Positions 36,116 to 43,179 of a stretch of DNA of 45,342 nt are shown in pieces. Within the stretch, counting starts at the first letter, position 1. Every line of letters starts with the position of its first letter. Where the stretch lies: positions 1 through 45,342 of the forward strand of contig NZ_SJEX01000039.1 in the NCBI RefSeq assembly GCF_005930495.1, written 5' to 3'. A program made the translations under genes and the position numbers. Origin of the DNA: Modestobacter excelsi. Lineage in GTDB: Bacteria; Actinomycetota; Actinomycetes; Mycobacteriales; Geodermatophilaceae. The notes under the pieces are model-generated. The model was not told the origin of the DNA and did no database searches. It saw only the letters and a list, made by a program, of their open reading frames with translations.

Positions 36116-38383
36116 TCAGGCAGCGGGGGTGGCCTCTGCCGCCTCGCTGCCCACCCCGGCCACCGCCAGGAACCGGTCCAGCTCCGCGTACGCGCGGCCG
36201 GGAGAGAAGAGCCCCGCAGCCGTGCGGGCAGCGGTCTCGACGTCCCGGCGAGCCGGGCCGTCGGCGAGGAGGTCGACCACGGCGTCGGTGAACTCCCCGG
36301 CCGAGTCGGCGAGCCGGTAGGGAGCCGGCCGCAGTCCACCCAGCCCCTGCGCCCCGACCGTCGTGGTCACGATCGGCACGCCGTGACAGATCGCCTCCAC
36401 GACCTTCACCTTCAGCCCGCTCCCTGCGCGCAGCGGCGCCACCGCCACCGCCGCACGCTCGTACTCCTCGGCCAGCGACCGCACCTCTCCGCGCAGGACG
36501 ACCCCGGCCGGGACGCTCCCCAGCCGGGCGCACACCGTGCCGACGACGTGCAGCTCGGCGTCCGGCCGGCGGCGGCGCACCTCGGGCCAGACCTCCCGCA
36601 GGAACCACTGGAGGGCCTCGACGTTGTGCAGCGAGCCGCTCCCGACGAACAGACAGCGCCCCGAGCGGACCCGCTCACTGGACACCGGTTCGACGTCCAC
36701 CACGACGGGCGTCACGACGACGGCCGCACCGGGCGCCAGGGCGGCCAGCGTCGCCACGTCGTCCCACTGGATGGCCAGCACCAGGTCCATCCGGGCGAGC
36801 ACGGCGGCCTCGTGCTCGGCAGCGAAGTCGGCCGGCTCGACCCGGTGCCCTGCAGCGCGGAAGCTATCGGCGCGTTCGTGCACCACGTCGTGGCTGATCA
36901 GCCCCGTCACCCGGACCGTGGGAGGGAGGACCAGCGGCTCGGGCACGGAGAAGATGGTGTTGAACAGCACCAGCTCCGGAGCCACGGTCCCCAGTTCGCG
37001 GGCGACCCACCCGGAGGTCGCCGGATCGAGCCACGTGCCCAGGACGTGGTCGACGTCGGCCCGGGACCGCCGCGCGGTCCGGACCCGGTCGATCGCCGTC
37101 TGCACACGGTGCGGCAGCCGGCGGAAGACGGCCCAGGCCACGTGCCCGGCGACCGCTGCCGGGCTGGTGACCACCTCCCAGCCGCCCACTGTCCGCAGGC
37201 CCGGCGCGCGGTAGGTCAGCCCGTCCTGCCCGGCCCGTCGGACGAGGAAGCCGGTTCGCGGTCCGGTGAGCAGGAGGGCGACGTCGTAGCCGAGGTCGCG
37301 GTGGTGGGCGAGGATGCCGCGGAGGTGCTGGCCGTGACCGGCTCGCTGGTACTCCGGCCCCTCGGCGGCGACGACGGCCACGCGGGGCCGCTCGGTCGCC
37401 CGCGCCGGCGCCGGCGCTGCCCCGTAGAGGTCGTAGGTGCGTCCGCGCAGGCCGGCGACCATGCCTGCTGCGCGGGTCACCTTCATCAGCGCCTCGACCA
37501 GCCGGGCCCGGTCGCGCATCACGGCGGCCCGCACCACGGCGGTCAGCCCGGCGGCGGCCCAGTACCCGGCGACCAGCACCCGCCGCACCGGCCGGCCCGC
37601 AGGCCAGCCGGGCCGTGACCGGTCGAGGATCCCGAGCGTCCCGCCCTTGCGGTACTCCCGACGGAGCAGGTAGCGCACGGACAACCGATCGGCGGGAACC
37701 GGTTCGTGGACGACGGCGGACGGCTCGAACCAGATGCGCGCCCCGGCTGCCACTGCCTGGCGGGAGAACAACTGGTCCTCCCCGCCCGAGCGCCCCAGCG
37801 TCTCGTCGAAGCGCAGACCCAGCCGCCGGACCAGGCCGGTGGACAGCAGCAGGTTGCCGGCGTGGGCCTCCGCGACCCAGCCGGGGCCGTCGCCGACCAC
37901 CGAGTGGAAGACCGGTCGCCGCACCCACTGCGGCGCCTCGGTCGGGTAGTCCGCCAGGACGGGGCCGATGACCAGGTCGGCCGAGGTCCGCTGCTGGGCG
38001 TCGAGCAGCCGGTCCAGCCAGTCAGCAGCAGGCAGCTCGTCGTCGTCGATGAGCGCGAGGAGCGGTGCGCGCCCGACCGCGTGCGCCAGCACGGCGTTGC
38101 GGCCGCTGGCGATGTTGCCCGCCCCGTGCGCCACGTACTCGACGGTGAACCGGTCGGGCAGGGTCGTCGTCGCGACGACGGGACGTGCCTCCGAGTCCGG
38201 GGAGTTGTCGACGACGAGCAGGAGCACCCGCGGCGTCCGGTCCCCTGCAGACTCCAGCTCGGCGAGTCGGTGCAGCAGCGCCCGCAGCGGTCCGGGTCGG
38301 CGGTGGGTCACGATGCCGATGACGACGTCCGCCAGGAGTGTCTCCCCGTCGCTCTCCACCGGGCGGTCGAGCGTGCTGGTCAC
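36116..38383 (-). CDS. Two-domain glycosyltransferase, GT2 fused to GT4
   Basis: 755 residues from GTG 38383, overlapping the stop of the WecG-type gene (GTGA). Residues about 18-310 are a GT2 domain: ADVVIGIVTHRRPGPLRALL, LLVVDNSPDSE, NIASGRNAVLAHA, metal site LIDDDELPAADW at 112-114, and SGGEDQLFSRQAVAAG. A segment with hydrophobic stretches (about 268-290) links to a GT4 domain from about 332 (RPRVAVVAAEGPEYQRAGH). The GT4 domain has LFVGSGSLHNVEALQWFL, ELHVVGTV and VAPLRAGSGLKVKVVEAICHG, of the same GT4 subtype as the gene at 2006. Domain order is the reverse of the fusion at 3286. Probably adds two sugars in succession (inference). Confidence 0.9.
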   Translation of the reverse strand: MTSTLDRPVESDGETLLADVVIGIVTHRRPGPLRALLHRLAELESAGDRTPRVLLLVVDNSPDSEARPVVATTTLPDRFTVEYVAHGAGNIASGRNAVLAHAVGRAPLLALIDDDELPAADWLDRLLDAQQRTSADLVIGPVLADYPTEAPQWVRRPVFHSVVGDGPGWVAEAHAGNLLLSTGLVRRLGLRFDETLGRSGGEDQLFSRQAVAAGARIWFEPSAVVHEPVPADRLSVRYLLRREYRKGGTLGILDRSRPGWPAGRPVRRVLVAGYWAAAGLTAVVRAAVMRDRARLVEALMKVTRAAGMVAGLRGRTYDLYGAAPAPARATERPRVAVVAAEGPEYQRAGHGQHLRGILAHHRDLGYDVALLLTGPRTGFLVRRAGQDGLTYRAPGLRTVGGWEVVTSPAAVAGHVAWAVFRRLPHRVQTAIDRVRTARRSRADVDHVLGTWLDPATSGWVARELGTVAPELVLFNTIFSVPEPLVLPPTVRVTGLISHDVVHERADSFRAAGHRVEPADFAAEHEAAVLARMDLVLAIQWDDVATLAALAPGAAVVVTPVVVDVEPVSSERVRSGRCLFVGSGSLHNVEALQWFLREVWPEVRRRRPDAELHVVGTVCARLGSVPAGVVLRGEVRSLAEEYERAAVAVAPLRAGSGLKVKVVEAICHGVPIVTTTVGAQGLGGLRPAPYRLADSAGEFTDAVVDLLADGPARRDVETAARTAAGLFSPGRAYAELDRFLAVAGVGSEAAEATPAA

Positions 38384-39189
38384 ATCGCCACCGAGCGCGA
38401 CCGCACGTGGACCACCTGGGTCGGTGCGCCGGCGAGGGAGGCCGCCACCATGGCCTCGTAGGGCCGGCGCCCCTGCTCGCGCAGGTAGCTCCGGACGACG
38501 TCGGCAGAGCGGATGCCGCGGACTGCCTCGACCGTGTAGCGACGCCACAGCCGGCCTGGCTCGCGCAGGACGCGGAACAGCCAGTTCATCTTGAGCCGGT
38601 AAGCCCACGGCGGGTAGTAGCTCGGATCGCTGACCTGGTCGAGCCAACCGCCTGCGGTGACGAGGACCTGCTCGGTCATCCCGTGTTCGACCAGCTCCAG
38701 GAGGTAGGAGTCCTGGCGCGGAGCACCCAGCCCGAGGACGACCACGTCGACCCCGAGGGCGCGGAGTCGGGTCGACATCCGGGCCGGCGGGAGCAGCTCC
38801 TCGAACCCGTCGCAGGTGAAGACGACGACGGGAGCGGAGGGCAGTGCCTCGAGGGTCTCCTTGGCCGCGGCGAGGTTCTCGGCGCGACTGCCGATCAGCG
38901 CGACCCGAGCACCGGGCGGCAAGGAGCCCAGGAGCACGGGGAGCACCAGATCGGCGCTCGTGCGGGGCGCACCCGGAGCGGCCAGCCACCGGAGGAAGAA
39001 GCCGTCGATGCCGACGTGGTCGAACCGGGACACGTCGACGTCCGCGTCGATCGACCGCAGGACGGAGGCGTGGTTGTACCAGGTGACCCGGGCACCACGG
39101 CCGGTCAGGAGCGCCTCCCGGAGATGACTGGCGACGTTCACCGCCCATCTGCGCTCGTCCAGCAGGACGGGCCCCCGCACTTCGCCCAC
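38380..39189 (-). CDS. WecG/TagA/CpsF (GT26) family glycosyltransferase
   Basis: 269 residues from GTG 39189, with GGGGAG four bases upstream; the usual family length is about 240-270. Family blocks: VTWYNHASVLRSIDADVDVSRFDHVGIDGFF (N-terminal half, with the conserved DG), ARVALIGSRAENLAAAKETL, VVVLGLGAPRQDSYLLEL (the GxPxQE-like block), TAGGWLDQVSD and APRQ/RLKMNWLFRVLREPGRLWRRY at the C-terminus. These enzymes add the second sugar to an undecaprenyl-PP-sugar (as TagA, WecG or GumM do). It is the first gene of the 39189-29119 run, consistent with early action after the initiating transferase at 26977. Confidence 0.92.
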   Translation of the reverse strand: MGEVRGPVLLDERRWAVNVASHLREALLTGRGARVTWYNHASVLRSIDADVDVSRFDHVGIDGFFLRWLAAPGAPRTSADLVLPVLLGSLPPGARVALIGSRAENLAAAKETLEALPSAPVVVFTCDGFEELLPPARMSTRLRALGVDVVVLGLGAPRQDSYLLELVEHGMTEQVLVTAGGWLDQVSDPSYYPPWAYRLKMNWLFRVLREPGRLWRRYTVEAVRGIRSADVVRSYLREQGRRPYEAMVAASLAGAPTQVVHVRSRSVAM

Positions 39190-39515
39190 GACGCTCCCCC
39201 TTGCACATGTGCGGGGAGGGGCACCACGGACGTGGCTCCAGCCGAGGTCGGAGCGCGACGCTGCGCGAGGTGATGGACCTGGCCGCCGACGTAGCTCCCC
39301 GGCAGTGACCTCAAGATCACAAGCCGGTGGGCACCTCGGGAAGGCCTGGGCCGGAGCAGTCATCCAGAGGAGGGAGCTGCAGCAGGACCGCGCCCCGTCC
39401 GCCTCCTCGCAGCGTCGGCTCGGTTGTCCGCACCGGTCACCGGTCGTGGGCGGGTACGGTGCCGGGACGTGCGCCGAGCCTCTCCAGTGACGAGCCCGAC
39501 CGTGCCCCGCTGCCG
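39190..39515. other. Divergent intergenic region, 326 bp
   Basis: Holds the promoters of the minus-strand assembly operon and the plus-strand hydrolase. The only clear structure is the inverted repeat at 39194-39218 next to the operon's first ribosome site. Short open frames here have no recognisable motifs. A start further upstream for the hydrolase (39327) is open but unsupported. Confidence 0.45.
39194..39218 (-). promoter_or_regulatory. Inverted repeat covering the ribosome site of the WecG-type gene
   Basis: Read on the minus strand, CTCCCC (39218-39213) can pair with GGGGAG (39199-39194). The second arm is the ribosome site four bases before GTG 39189. The loop contains the perfect palindrome GCACATGTGC (39203-39212). 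It could hide the ribosome site in the RNA, or be a protein operator at DNA level. Confidence 0.4.
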
Positions 39516-40121
39516 GTGACCCGCCCCGCCGCGCCACCGCGGGCGACGCCGCGCTGGCTCGAGGCGGTCAGCGACTCGCGGTGGGTCGTGCTGCTGCCGC
39601 TGTGCGGCCTGCTGTTCGTCGTCGCGCTGGACGCCGCCCTGGCCTACCGGCACTGGCCGGTCGCCCTCGCCGGGCTGATCGACGAGCCGGGTCACCTGGT
39701 CACCGCCGCCCTGCTGCTGGCGGCACTGCTCCCCTGGCGCGCCCGCGCGCTCGCACCCTGGGCACTGGCCGGGTCGGTCCTGCTGGACGTCGACCACGTG
39801 CCGCTCTACTCGTTCTGGCCCGGCATCGCCGCCGAAGGCGGGGGTCGGCCGGTCACCCACTCGCTGATCACCGCAGCCGTGCTGCTCGCCGGTGCGGCGG
39901 CGGTCCGGCGGTGGCGCATCCCGCTCATCGGCCTGTCCACCGGCGTGCTGCTGCACCTGGTCCGGGACCTCGCCTCCGGCCCGGGCGCACCACTGCTGTT
40001 CCCCTGGACCGAGGAGTGGGTCCGGGTGTCCGAGCGGAGCTACCTCGCGCTCGTGGCGGTGGCGACCGTCGTCGCCACCGTGCGGCTGGCGCGGGCCGTC
40101 AGCGCAAGAGGAAGCGGCTGA
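39516..40121 (+). CDS. Small membrane protein, YdjM-like metal-dependent hydrolase family
   Basis: About 201 residues from GTG 39516 (start uncertain; no good ribosome site). Five to six hydrophobic segments. The His/Asp pattern of the membrane-bound metal-dependent hydrolase family (YdjM/DUF457) is visible: DEPGHLVTAALLLAALLPW, then LLDVDHVPLY, RPVTHSLITAAVLL and LLHLVRDLASG. These residues face a common site in the family; the natural substrate is not known, although phospholipase-like or lipid-linked roles have been suggested. The last 23 bases overlap, on the opposite strand, the end of the small Cys/His-rich gene at 40099. Not obviously part of the polysaccharide machinery. Confidence 0.72.
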   Translation: MTRPAAPPRATPRWLEAVSDSRWVVLLPLCGLLFVVALDAALAYRHWPVALAGLIDEPGHLVTAALLLAALLPWRARALAPWALAGSVLLDVDHVPLYSFWPGIAAEGGGRPVTHSLITAAVLLAGAAAVRRWRIPLIGLSTGVLLHLVRDLASGPGAPLLFPWTEEWVRVSERSYLALVAVATVVATVRLARAVSARGSG

Positions 40122-40386
40122 GGAACGGCCGCGAGTACTTCGCGCACGAGCACATCGCGCAGTCGCTGCCCCGGCGGTAGTGCTGGTGGGCCTGCTTGCC
40201 GTGCCCGCACGAGCAGGGCTTGGCCGCAGGAGCCATCGCCTGCCGGACCGACGTGCGCGACGCAGCAGCGCGGCGGGCCGCGGCCCGGTCGGCGGCCGGG
40301 GCGAACAGCAGCACGTTGCCCCCGAGAACGGCGGAGCCCCCTCCCGGGACGACCGACGGAGACAGACCAACCTGGAGACCGCGCAC
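40099..40386 (-). CDS. Small Cys/His-rich protein of unknown function, copy A
   Basis: 95 residues from GTG 40386, with AAAGGCAGGA upstream. The first about 56 residues are variable and Ala/Pro-rich (SPSVVP..., no signal peptide). The C-terminal module has C58, C60, H62, H67, H69, C76, C79 and C81, with HYR before and GSDC within it, and a basic end (RFLLR). Spacing is C-x-C-x-H-x4-H-x-H-x6-C-x2-C-x-C, the same as in two further genes at 43180 and 43616. The eight ligands look like a compact zinc- or other metal-binding fold (inference); I know of no named family. Divergent from the GT2 at 40634; its 3' end overlaps that of the hydrolase. Confidence 0.72.
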   Translation of the reverse strand: MRGLQVGLSPSVVPGGGSAVLGGNVLLFAPAADRAAARRAAASRTSVRQAMAPAAKPCSCGHGKQAHQHYRRGSDCAMCSCAKYSRPFLSRFLLR

Positions 40387-40484
40387 GGGTCCTGCCTTTC
40401 GCTGCGGCCCTCCCCCAGCGGCGCGAGCGTTCTCGCAGGAGGGCGAGCGGACGCTAACGCGGTACGGCGCTGCCAACCCGTCAG

Positions 40485-40500
40485 GTGACGGAGCAGTCAC
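40485..40500. promoter_or_regulatory. GTGAC-N6-GTCAC inverted repeat
   Basis: A perfect 5+5 inverted repeat with a 6-bp spacer, the geometry of CRP/FNR-family sites (TGTGA-N6-TCACA). It lies between the divergent copy A gene (start 40386) and GT2 gene (start 40634), so it could act on either. The same pentamer recurs seven times at 41704-41899. Confidence 0.4.
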
Positions 40501-40620
40501 GGCGCGTCGTCTCCCCCGTCCCAACCGACCCAGCCACACCGGCCCGCAGACGGCGTCCGGCCAGGTCACCCGGACGGGGGGCGGCCCGCCGCACGGCCGT
40601 CCGGAACAGGAACGGCCTTG

Positions 40621-40626
40621 TAACCT
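40621..40626 (+). promoter_or_regulatory. Candidate -10 box for a leaderless GT2 transcript
   Basis: TAACCT ends 7 bases before ATG 40634, so transcription would start at or next to the A of the start codon. There is no ribosome site upstream of this ATG. Leaderless genes with TANNNT at this spacing are common in actinobacteria. No convincing -35 box. Confidence 0.4.
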
Positions 40627-40633
40627 GGCCCGC

Positions 40634-41587
40634 ATGTCGGTCGAGCGCTCCACCCCGGCCGGGCTGACGTTCACGGCCATCATCTGCGCGTACACCCTCG
40701 AGCGCTGGGACGACATCAGCGCCGCCGTGGCCAGCCTGCGCGCCCAGACCAGCCCCGTGGACGAGATCCTCCTGGTCTCCGACCACAACGACGAGCTGCT
40801 CGCCCGCGCCACCGCCGCGTTCCCCGACGTCCGCTGCCTGCAGAACACCGGCCCGCAGGGCCTCTCCGGTGCCCGCAACACCGGCGTGGCCGCCGCGACC
40901 GGCGACATCGTCGCCTTCTTGGACGACGACGCCGCGGCCGAGCCCGGCTGGGTGGCCGCCCAGCGCGACGCCTACCAGGACGAGCAGGTGCTCGGGGTCG
41001 GCGGCACCGTCCTGCCGGCGTGGAAGGCCCCGCGCCCGGACTGGTTCCCCGACGAGTTCCTCTGGGTCGTCGGCTGCAGCTACGCCGGCCTGCCCACCAC
41101 CCGGGCGGAGATCCGCAACCCGATCGGCGCGAACATGAGCTTCCGCCGCAGTGCGTTCTCCATCGCCGGCGGCTTCGACCCGATGATGGGCCGGCTGGGC
41201 AAGGACGCCGCCGGCTGCGAGGAGACCGAGTTCGCCATCCGTGCCCGCGGCGCCTTCGACGGCTCGCGGATCGTGATGGAGCCGGACGCCGTCTGCCGGC
41301 ACAACGTCTCCCCCGACCGGGTGACCCGCGCCTACTTCCGGCGCCGCTGCCAGGCCGAGGGCCGCTCCAAGGCACTGGTCAGCCAGCTCACCGGCAGCGA
41401 CACCGCGCTGTCCAGCGAGCGCACCTACGTCTCGCGCACCCTGCCGCTGGGGATCCTGCGGCACCTGCGGTCCGGCGGCCGCGCCGGCATCGGCCAGGCG
41501 TGGGCCATCGTCGAGGGCACGGCCCTCACCGCATCGAGCTACCTCCTCGCGCGGCTGCGCGCCCGGAAGGCCTCCGCCGGGGCGTGA
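40634..41587 (+). CDS. GT2 family glycosyltransferase
   Basis: 317 residues from ATG 40634. GT2 domain: TFTAIICAYTLERWDDISAAV, ILLVSDHNDELL, GLSGARNTGVAAATGD, and metal site VAFLDDDAAAEPGW. The acceptor side has NPIGANMSFRRSAFSIAGGFD and CEETEFAIRA. It ends in a short hydrophobic stretch (ALTASSYLLARLRARK). This subtype (AYTL.RW..., MSFRR, GGFDP..GR.G) is common in actinobacterial polysaccharide loci with unknown donor. The open frame reaches back to 40196, but the extra residues mirror the region of copy A and are not used. It is a single gene, 612 bp before the next GT2. Confidence 0.9.
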   Translation: MSVERSTPAGLTFTAIICAYTLERWDDISAAVASLRAQTSPVDEILLVSDHNDELLARATAAFPDVRCLQNTGPQGLSGARNTGVAAATGDIVAFLDDDAAAEPGWVAAQRDAYQDEQVLGVGGTVLPAWKAPRPDWFPDEFLWVVGCSYAGLPTTRAEIRNPIGANMSFRRSAFSIAGGFDPMMGRLGKDAAGCEETEFAIRARGAFDGSRIVMEPDAVCRHNVSPDRVTRAYFRRRCQAEGRSKALVSQLTGSDTALSSERTYVSRTLPLGILRHLRSGGRAGIGQAWAIVEGTALTASSYLLARLRARKASAGA

Positions 41588-41703
41588 CTTCGGTCATGCT
41601 CTGACGTCCTGCGCGGTCCTCCCCGGCGCCACCGGCCGCTGCTGGAACCGAACTCCGTCGGGGCTGCGTATCTCACCCAGCGTTCGGTTCACCTCCGCGA
41701 GTC

Positions 41704-41899
41704 GTGACCCCGGGTCGTCGGGGAAACCGCCGTTCGTTGTCACGGTGGGTTGTCGGTAACTCCCTGAACGTCACTGTTGATCATCCGTGCGGTTGCGATC
41801 CGTCACGGAAAACGGTGACTCACGTAGGCGATGTCAACACGCAGAGTGTCCGAAACGCCTTCAGAGCGCCACTGTGACCTGCGTCAAGGCTTCGGTGAC
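41704..41899. promoter_or_regulatory. Cluster of seven GTGAC/GTCAC pentamers
   Basis: Pentamers start at 41704, 41739, 41770, 41802, 41815, 41874 and 41895. Two pairs are arranged as inverted repeats: GTCAC-N8-GTGAC (41802-41819) and TGTGA-N6-TCAAG (41873-41888), the latter close to a CRP-type site. By rough base-composition reckoning less than one such pentamer would be expected in 196 bp. Suggests a multi-site operator. Confidence 0.4.
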
Positions 41900-41933
41900 A
41901 TCACCACCGGTACGGGTGAACGGATCAAGATCC

Positions 41934-41961
41934 GGTTTACAGGACCAACCCGCTCGGGTAG
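41934..41961 (+). promoter_or_regulatory. Sigma-B/F-like promoter candidate
   Basis: GGTTT (41934-41938), 17 bp, then GGGTAG (41956-41961) resembles the GTTT-N15-17-GGGTAT promoters used by the actinobacterial stress sigma factor group. It would give a 5' leader of about 230 nt before ATG 42200, which includes the folded element at 42100-42175. Confidence 0.35.
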
Positions 41962-42099
41962 AAAAGTTCTCGAACGACGACCACGCAGAGTGATGGCGGG
42001 TCGTCGCGGGCGTCCCCCGGTCAACCGACCGGATGGCGCCCGGGCGGGAGGTGGTGGCGCATCGTCACCGGCTCCGTGCTGTCCACCCAGTACATGCAC

Positions 42100-42175
42100 A
42101 ACGGGAAAGCGATGACCCGCCGGGCGCAATTGGTCGCCTTAGCCCGGCGGTGAGCAGAGGCGAAACCGGCCCGTT
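42100..42175 (+). promoter_or_regulatory. Folded 5' leader element, class unknown
   Basis: An outer stem AACGGG (42100-42105) / CCCGTT (42170-42175) encloses a perfect 9-bp stem CCGCCGGGC (42117-42125) / GCCCGGCGG (42142-42150) with a 16-nt loop. Single-stranded purine-rich stretches lie on both sides (AAAGCGATGAC; TGAGCAGAGGCGAAACCGG). A short pyrimidine run and the ribosome site AGGAGG (42184-42189) follow directly. The layout is that of a cis-regulatory RNA, but it does not match any riboswitch consensus I know. Confidence 0.45.
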
Positions 42176-42199
42176 CCTTTTCCAGGAGGAGTCCGGCTC

Positions 42200-43069
42200 A
42201 TGCGCCGAAACACCGTGGTCGAGATGAAGGCCTCGCGCACGAACGACAGCCGCACCGCCCCCAAGGTGAGCGTGGTCGTCCCGACGTACAACGAGGCCAA
42301 GAACCTCCCCCACGTGTTCTCGCTGATGCCCGAGGACATCCACGAGATCATCGTCGTCGACGGCCGCAGCGTCGACGACACGATCGAGGTCGCGAAGTCG
42401 CTGCGCCCCGACGTGAAGATCGTGCTGCAGAACCGCCTGGGCAAGGGCAACGCCATGGCGTGCGGCTTCGAGGCCGTGACCGGCGACATCATCGTCATGC
42501 TGGACGCCGACGGCTCCGCCGACCCGCGCGAGATCCCGCTCTACGTCGCCGCGCTCACCGCCGGCGCCGACTTCGCCAAGGGCACCCGCTTCGCCAACGG
42601 CGGCGGCAGCTCCGACATCACCCGCGTCCGCGCCTGGGGCAACCGGTGGCTCAACCGCTCGGCCAACGTGCTGTTCGGCACCAGCTACACCGACCTCTGC
42701 TACGGCTACAACGCCTTCTGGACGCACTGCCTCGACGTGCTGGAGCTCAACGCCAGCGACAACGGGCAGACCGAGCGCACCTGGGGCGACGGCTTCGAGA
42801 TCGAGACCCTGATCAACACCCGGGTCGCGAAGGGCAAGCTGCGCATCGTCGAGGTGCCGAGCTTCGAGTACGAGCGGCTGCACGGCACCAGCAACCTCAA
42901 CACCTGGCGCGATGGCATGCGCGTGCTGCGCGCGTTGGTCATCGAGCGGCTGAACAACAAGGGCAAGGTCACGCGCAACCGGTCGCTGCAGGCCACGACC
43001 ACCCCGGCCGCCCGGCTCGTCGCGACCAACGTCGCCGACCTCCAGACGGCCGACGCCCAGTCCGCCTGA
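42200..43069 (+). CDS. GT2 glycosyltransferase, dolichyl-phosphate mannosyltransferase-like
   Basis: 289 residues from ATG 42200 with ribosome site AGGAGG (42184-42189). The domain runs from about 22: KVSVVVPTYNEAKNLPHVF, IIVVDGRSVDDT, LQNRLGKGNAMACGFEA, and metal site VMLDADGSADP, then KGTRFANGGGSSDITRVR, WGNRWLNRSANVLFG and TDLCYGYNAFW. This is the DPM1-like GT2 subtype that transfers sugars to polyprenyl phosphate or to glycan acceptors. No C-terminal membrane helices are present, so it is probably peripheral. Stands alone: long regulatory region upstream, strong terminator downstream. Elaborate control suggests that its expression, more than that of its neighbours, is tuned to conditions (inference). 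Confidence 0.92.
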   Translation: MRRNTVVEMKASRTNDSRTAPKVSVVVPTYNEAKNLPHVFSLMPEDIHEIIVVDGRSVDDTIEVAKSLRPDVKIVLQNRLGKGNAMACGFEAVTGDIIVMLDADGSADPREIPLYVAALTAGADFAKGTRFANGGGSSDITRVRAWGNRWLNRSANVLFGTSYTDLCYGYNAFWTHCLDVLELNASDNGQTERTWGDGFEIETLINTRVAKGKLRIVEVPSFEYERLHGTSNLNTWRDGMRVLRALVIERLNNKGKVTRNRSLQATTTPAARLVATNVADLQTADAQSA

Positions 43070-43075
43070 TCGCAA

Positions 43076-43121
43076 GAGACCCCCTGGGTCCGTCGCTCGT
43101 GCGACGGGGCCAGGGGGTCTC
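43076..43121. terminator. Strong bidirectional terminator hairpin
   Basis: GAGACCCCCTGG (43076-43087) pairs perfectly with CCAGGGGGTCTC (43110-43121); inside, CCGTCGC and GCGACGG pair around a TCGT loop, with one 2x2 internal mismatch. It lies 6 bp after the GT2 stop and 58 bp after the end of copy B on the other strand. Confidence 0.85.
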
Positions 43122-43179
43122 CGGCATCTCCGGGGTGGCCACGGCCGCCCGCGGAGCGGACGCCGTCAGCAGGCGGTGC

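Larger units (their letters stand above)
41588..42199 (+). promoter_or_regulatory. Long regulatory region upstream of the GT2 at 42200
   Basis: No gene is supported in these 612 bp; open frames at 41787-42115 have no ribosome site or motif. The base composition is visibly more AT-rich than the flanking genes. It holds a cluster of GTGAC/GTCAC pentamers (41704-41899), a sigma-B-like promoter candidate (41934-41961) and a folded leader candidate (42100-42175), each listed separately. Confidence 0.55.

Noticed and set aside
31952..36320. Long plus-strand open frames (31952-33706, 33697-35592, 34653-36320)
   Set aside because: They mirror the flippase, polymerase and Wzz-like genes, which have clear family motifs and coupled starts on the minus strand.
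36116..39208. A single 1030-codon protein covering both the GT2-GT4 fusion and the WecG-type region
   Set aside because: The upstream third is in the wrong frame for the WecG-type enzyme; GTG 38383 overlaps that gene's stop and begins the GT2 domain.
41787..42115. Short frames of 68 and 94 codons in the region before the GT2 at 42200
   Set aside because: Biased Arg/Pro composition, no ribosome site, and overlap with the operator cluster and leader element.
42100..42175. c-di-GMP-I or c-di-AMP riboswitch
   Set aside because: The GACGCAAAGCC-type core of c-di-GMP-I and the GGGGAACC-type repeats of ydaO elements are absent; kept only as an unclassified leader.
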